NCBI GenBank assembly: GCA_015680685.1
Contig: MNCI01000596.1
Location: 293,612-357,611, forward strand
DNA: 64,000 bases
From: Gnetum montanum
Taxonomy: Eukaryota > Streptophyta > Gnetopsida > Gnetales > Gnetaceae
Direction: 5' to 3'
Positions 59,090 through 64,000 of the stretch are shown here, one piece after another. Positions within the stretch are counted from its first letter, which is position 1; every line of letters starts with the position of its first letter. Both the position numbers and the translations under genes were made by a program. The notes below the pieces were generated by a model, which was not told the origin of the DNA, made no database searches, and saw nothing but the letters and a program-made list of their open reading frames with translations.

Positions 59090-60019
59090 TGATGAATCTT
59101 AGTTTGTTGCATTGATTGGGCCCTATTGACCAGGCCCCACTGACATAATCTGTTACATCAATGTGGCCCCATCGATTAGGCACCATTTACTAGGACCTAT
59201 CGATGTAGTCTATTGTGTCGATGTAGCCCCATCAATGCAGGGGTCTATCCTAGCCTATAACTACATGCTCACCAACCACATTTATGATATCTAGTTTTCC
59301 AAGTAGTAGTAGAGCTATTGCAATCTATTCATTCAAAAGTTAGAATATTTTTCTTGAGTGCCCATAGCAAGAGTCATTGAGGGCACGGATCTTTATTCAA
59401 GCACTATTGTACTTGAGCACAACAATATGTGTGACAATAAAGACAAACTTTGTGATATACCTTGCAACATTCTAGATAGATTAAATGTTTCATTTATGCA
59501 TTTAATATTTTTAGTTAGTTATTTAATATTTTCAATAATTAAGTTAATTAAGTGAGATAATCTAGATAGATTAAATGCATAAGTACAACCACTTAAAGCA
59601 TAACGCACATTTGCTTGGTAACCCCAACAATGTTATTGCTTGGTTCACCCAGTAGCGTAGTGCTTCGTAATCCCAACAGTAGGTACATGGGTTTAGGATG
59701 TGTACAGAAAGTGGGATTGGATGCTTATGTTAGGATTAGTTAAACATGAGTTAATTCATTAGATAACAATAGTCTTAAATCATCTTACCTTTATATTTTA
59801 GCACCACAAACCATAAAAATAATATACCTCAATTACACTTAACCATACCATGTACATCAGAAGTGTAACTAGGAAGACAATGAATGACCTTAAGGTAAGG
59901 TTCATTGCCTAGACGACTAGTGTACCAAAGAACATAGAGTCCTTGGAATTCAAGTGAATCATGCATGAACGCTTCATGCTTCGTATGGTTGACCATAGGG
60001 GTAACTTTGCTACTCATCA
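59090..60019 (+). repeat. 3' LTR of AT-4 (930 bp)
   Basis: It runs tgatgaatcttag...ctactcatca and aligns along its whole length with 46865-47782. The TATA site is decayed to cctataacta (about 59255-59264); AATAAA at 59436-59441. U3 repeats run from about 59110 to 59240. Confidence 0.9.
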
Positions 60020-61053
60020 CAAGGCACCCTAGACAATCTTGTTGCTCACCTAGGGACTTAGAAAGTGTAAATGGATGTAATTAAATTAAATAGAAAAGTC
60101 ATATTTAACCCAAAAAGAAAGCATGAAAATTAACTTGAAATAAACTTGCACAAACAAATAACTATAAATTTTATTGAAACAATACAATTGTTAATAGAAT
60201 AAAGATCAAATAAGTACAAGTGTGTGCCTAGGTGCACAAGGAGTTTTCTGAATGACAGCTTGAAGTTTGGTGAAACTAGCAAGTTATGTTTCACAATTGA
60301 TTGCATGATTCAAGTGCTTCCAAGCTTCAATTTCTGAAACTCCTTGCTAGTTCTTAGGCTCATATTTTTTGCATTAGTTGACCAAGTGGTGGATAATTTC
60401 TTGAATTTGTGATGCTATTCAATTGTTCTGAGAGTTTCTAATGCTCGGTTGATTGCCAATTGCCAAAAATTTTATTCAATATGTTTAAATTTTGTTTTTA
60501 TATGCCATATGATCACTGATTTGGCACTACAAATTTCTACCATAATTGTTGATAGATTGATGTAATTTGTAGGTGTGGAAAGCCATCCATTCTAATGTGT
60601 TTTTCTATTTATGGTAATTTTGATGCATAAAGGCCATCAAAAATACTTTGAATGTTATAAAAACTAAGTTTTCTTTGAAACATACGCTACCTTCACCAAA
60701 ACTACACTAGCCTTGAAATGATACATTAGGTTTCATGAAAATGAAAGCCCAAAAATTCCTATGCTAGAAGTGGTTCCAATGTAATTTTTTCTTTGACCAA
60801 TATAAAACCCATTAAAAAATCTAAATTTGTCAATTCCCAAGGCATTTTTAGCCTTTCCAAGGCCAAATATACACATGACATAATGGAAAGTAAGGTAACA
60901 ACAACTTATGAGGCATTTTTCTACCTCAAAAAGCTAAAGTATGCAAGATTATAGCTCTTAAACTGTAAACCTCACATTTTGCAATAAAATTCAGCCTCAA
61001 GTTTAATGGTGAAGATTACAAGTTACAACATTAATTCTCTTAGTGGTGTTTCA
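60020..61053 (-). repeat. Tat 5' LTR, part 2 (right of AT-4)
   Basis: It begins with the duplicated CAAGG (60020-60024) and continues the alignment with 8047-9112, ending cttagtggtgtttca. ACCAT (61054-61058) follows and equals 7951-7955. Confidence 0.78.
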
Positions 61054-61058
61054 ACCAT

Positions 61059-64000
61059 CCTTATCAATCAAGTGGACATCAAAGTATAAGGCTATGCTTA
61101 GCTTCTTTTTAGGATTAATAGACTACTCTAGGATAGCTTTCATTTTACCTTCTTGTATATGAAAATGAATTTTCTCTTGTATATTTTCCTACACCATGCT
61201 GATCTCAAAGACTAACTTTGCCTTGCTAGGATTAAGTTCAATGGAACTATTTGAATTTGGCAAGAAAGAAGGAATATTATTGGTATTCTCATACTCTAAC
61301 ATAATCTTAAACATTTTTAAAGTGAATACATAACTATGTTCTCTTTTAGAGCAAGCTATTTTGTAATTCTATTGAATGAGCTCTTTAGAGAATCCATGAT
61401 TATGCATCATATCGATGAGCCTATGAAGCTTGAAGAAATCTAAGTTGGATGATGATGTCATAGAGTAGTTTTTTGATGTCATCACAAAGATGCATGAGAC
61501 TATTATTAACAATGTGACTTTTTGTAAAGGTTCATAAGAAATAAATAACAGTTTAAGCAAACGTTAGTTTGAGAAGAAAAAATAATGTGACATTAAAAAA
61601 TATCATGTGACACATCAAAAGGAGCTAAATAAGAATCATAAATTACAAGGAAGAAAAAAACCCAATTGTTGGCAAGAAAGTCCTAAAAAGTAATATGTAA
61701 CTTCTATCAAATCAATCCTCCTCCTAGTGTAAATAAAGTTGCAGTAAGAATTGCTATTATCAACTCACAGTAACTTGCATCACATAAGCCAAGTACTTCA
61801 TGGTCATCATATGGTCTAAAGAAAACTTCAAATTAACTAGGAACTTATAGGTTACAAATCATTAGCAACCTAAGCCATGTTTGTGAAAAAAAAAAACATT
61901 GAGATTTAAAGTAAACAAAACAAAGAAAATAAATGAAAGTATGCAATACTAGTTAGAAAATGGGAATGATGTGATGTTAGAATCAACATAGGAGTTAATA
62001 ACATAAGATGTTGAGAGATTAATTTTATTCTACTTGCAAAGTAGAAATCTCGAAAAATGACATAGTCACTAGAATTTATAAGAAATGCATAGAAAATACA
62101 AAAAAAGAAGTAATGTTTAAAAATGAAAAATGATAGCGCTAAGAACAAAAACAAGCTTCCATTATCAAATCAATAGTTATAGCAAGATCCAAAAAATCCT
62201 TCCAAAAGATTTGGGAGAATAAATGTTTCTAATGATAAAATGGGAAGTGATAATGACAAAAAATATGTTAAAGAAAACATATTAACAACAATATCTCTAA
62301 ATATATTATTAGGAGATTAGAGATAACTAATAAGGAGCTATGTTATCTTAGTTCTCTCTCTTATGTGTGTGTTTAATGGGGATCTCACCAAAGAGAATGA
62401 AGCTACTGTAGATGAGGGTCTAACAAGATAGAAGTAATGAAATCAAATCAAGCTATGCATCCAAATTTAGTAAAATTATCACATGTTAGTAAGACAACGA
62501 CATGGGAATAAAAAGAATGTAAGATAAGGACAAATGAGATCAGAACTTTGATGTGGCTAAGACATGTAAGAGATTCTAATACTTGATGCTCATAAGGATT
62601 TCATCATCTATTCTTGGTTGGGGTAATGCTTCTATATCCTTGTAAAAAATAAAAAATAAAAAGAAGAAATGCATTAGGATCCACAAAGAAAACTTTGAAA
62701 TAACATCAAAGCTTATGTCGAACCATTATTGAACAATATTGACACAACCAGATGATACAAGATGTTCAAAGCTAAAATAACACTAAACATTCAAAATGAT
62801 TTCAAAACTAGAATAATCTAGAAATGATGCAAGATGTCAAATCTAATGCAAAATGCTAAAAAGATGCTAAGTCAAGAGCAATGTAGAAAATGACACTAAT
62901 CACTGAAACTAAATTTGAATGATAAATGACTAGAAATAACATCACATATAATGTGGAATGTCAAATTTAAGGATTTTAAAGAGAAATATGCTATTGGATA
63001 GGAACTAAAGGTATAGACATGGTAGTTGACATTGANACTGTAGATAGACTTGCTACAGATGAGTTGTTGAAGATAATCTGTTACATCCAAACTTCCAATC
63101 AAAAAGTAAAGTTCAATAAAATAGAAATAATGAAATTTCAAACAAAATACAAGTTAAAATACAATTTTAAGTTCTAGTGATATTGTAGGCTCTATAATGT
63201 CACAACTATAATGTCACATCTATGATATCATCCATGCAAAAAAAAACTATATATACCCACACACCCTCAATGATTATTCCACATTTGCCTCATAATGCAT
63301 GAGGAGTTCATGTTATTTTTTCATTCTAGAGACTTCCATACATCCTAACTCCCACACTATGAACCCAATCACTACTATTCAAAATTCTTTGAGCTCTTAG
63401 TCATGAGAGAGACGTAGTATGCTATACAAATTTCACAAACATTTTATTGTTGAAGTGCTAAGATAATAAATTTGATTATTATAGACATCCTAATATTTTC
63501 ATAAGTATTTTATTTTCAAAGCCCAAACATTTTAGAAAATTTTATTATTGTAATAAGATGATAGAATTATTTTTAATTATTTTGATCTTGTTGTTATGGA
63601 ATTAAAAACCAATGTGTTTAATTGTTGGTTTAGGACCTAGAAACTAACTAAGTATTTTGATGATTTTAATTTAGAGATGATTATTTAATTTTATATTTTT
63701 TCTAAATTTCTACATTTCTTGATTAAGGATGTTGATGAAGCATTGTTAATTACTCTAATGTTATTCTTGTTAATTTTCTAATTTTGCAAATTAGGATTTT
63801 GACATTAGTAATTTTTTTATAATTATATTTCAAATTGAAATTTTTTTATCAATTACAAATTTAGATTTTTATTAATTCTAACAAGTATTTTTATTTTACA
63901 ATTAAAATTGCATTTAGTAATTAATTTCTTTCTTAATTTTCAATTAAAATTAGAGGATAAAAAAGGATTAAGGTGCAGTCTAAATTTTTAAGATTTTTTG
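61059..64000. other. right flank, AT-rich, nothing recognised
   Basis: Only short frames below 85 codons. A - strand frame near 61390-61060 (KMFKIMLEYEN) is weakly like the acidic N-terminus of the Tat gag at 45.2 kb but too short to trust. From about 63400 the sequence is very A/T-rich. If the outer Tat element entered another Tat copy, the missing 5' part of that copy should lie here; I could not confirm it. Confidence 0.45.

Larger units (their letters stand above)
46865..60019 (+). mobile_element. AT-4, full-length Athila-like retrotransposon (13,155 bp)
   Basis: The LTRs are at 46865-47782 and 59090-60019; target duplications CAAGG lie at 46860-46864 and 60020-60024. The order is PBS, gag, protease, RT, RNase H, integrase, spacer, promoter-like module, ORF3, PPT. 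The insertion cut a Tat LTR whose intact partner at 7956-9112 shows the empty site. All frames are broken. An assembly gap of N lies at 48373-48527. Confidence 0.92.
7956..61053 (-). mobile_element. giant Tat/Ogre-like LTR retrotransposon hosting nested insertions
   Basis: Two copies of a 1.1-kb LTR, at 7956-9112 and at 46769-46864 plus 60020-61053, have the same orientation. The outer flanks are ACCAT at 7951-7955 and ACCAT at 61054-61058. Between them, reading the - strand from the right, come a 5' leader, gag, protease, a long gap, RT, RNase H, a second archaeal-type RNase H, integrase and the 3' LTR. Removing AT-4 and AT-2 leaves about 20.1 kb, within the size known for Ogre-type Tat elements. 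All coding parts are broken. The pairing relies on the LTR boundaries and a 5-bp duplication; the domain order supports it independently. Confidence 0.75.

Noticed and set aside
61906-62154. 82-codon hydrophobic - strand frame as a membrane protein
   Set aside because: Phe/Leu-rich products are expected by chance on one strand of AAA/GAA-rich DNA; no start context or family support.

Overview
The window is one block of nested, decayed plant LTR retrotransposons. I found no intact host gene, tRNA, rRNA or CRISPR array. The DNA is AT-rich and CpG-poor, and nearly every reading frame is broken. Two Ty3/gypsy lineages known only from plants are recognisable. One is Athila-like: a tRNA-Asp-type primer site, gag-pro-pol and a long third ORF. 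The other is Tat/Ogre-like: a second, archaeal-type RNase H and a very large size. The density of nesting and the age of the copies suggest a large-genome land plant, perhaps a gymnosperm; the species is inference only.

Layout: (1) 1-1562, 3' end of an Athila-like element on the + strand (AT-1), with its 3' LTR at 624-1562. (2) 3914-4778, a solo Athila-like LTR with CTTGA target duplications. (3) About 4784-7955, a truncated Tat-type gag-protease on the - strand. (4) 7956-61053, a giant Tat/Ogre-like element on the - strand with ACCAT target duplications. Its 3' LTR is at 7956-9112, pol at 10192-13656, protease and gag at 42.07-45.5 kb, and its 5' LTR is split into 46769-46864 and 60020-61053. 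Inside it lie AT-2 (- strand, 17894-37738, TSD ACAAG) and AT-4 (+ strand, 46865-60019, TSD CAAGG). AT-4 sits in the Tat 5' LTR. AT-3 (- strand, 26129-32775, TSD CTAGT) sits inside the reverse transcriptase of AT-2. (5) 61059-64000, AT-rich flank with nothing recognisable.

The lengths agree with this parse. AT-2 without AT-3 is 13,193 bp and AT-4 is 13,155 bp, so the two full elements match closely. The Tat element without its insertions is about 20.1 kb, in the range of Ogre elements. AT-3 (6.6 kb) keeps gag but has lost protease, pol and the third ORF, so it is a non-autonomous gag-only derivative.

Two things go beyond routine annotation. First, in both full Athila-like elements the third ORF is preceded by a module that looks like an internal promoter and spliced leader: LTR-U3-like repeats, a TATA box, a GGTAAG donor, and an acceptor directly at the ORF3 ATG in AT-4. 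The polypurine tract motif TTAGTCATGGGGG also recurs at three corresponding places in each element. Second, the Tat protease and reverse transcriptase are separated by an intron-like gap (about 8.6 kb without AT-2). The gap holds a 190-bp tandem array and a + strand, intron-containing gene remnant antisense to the element.
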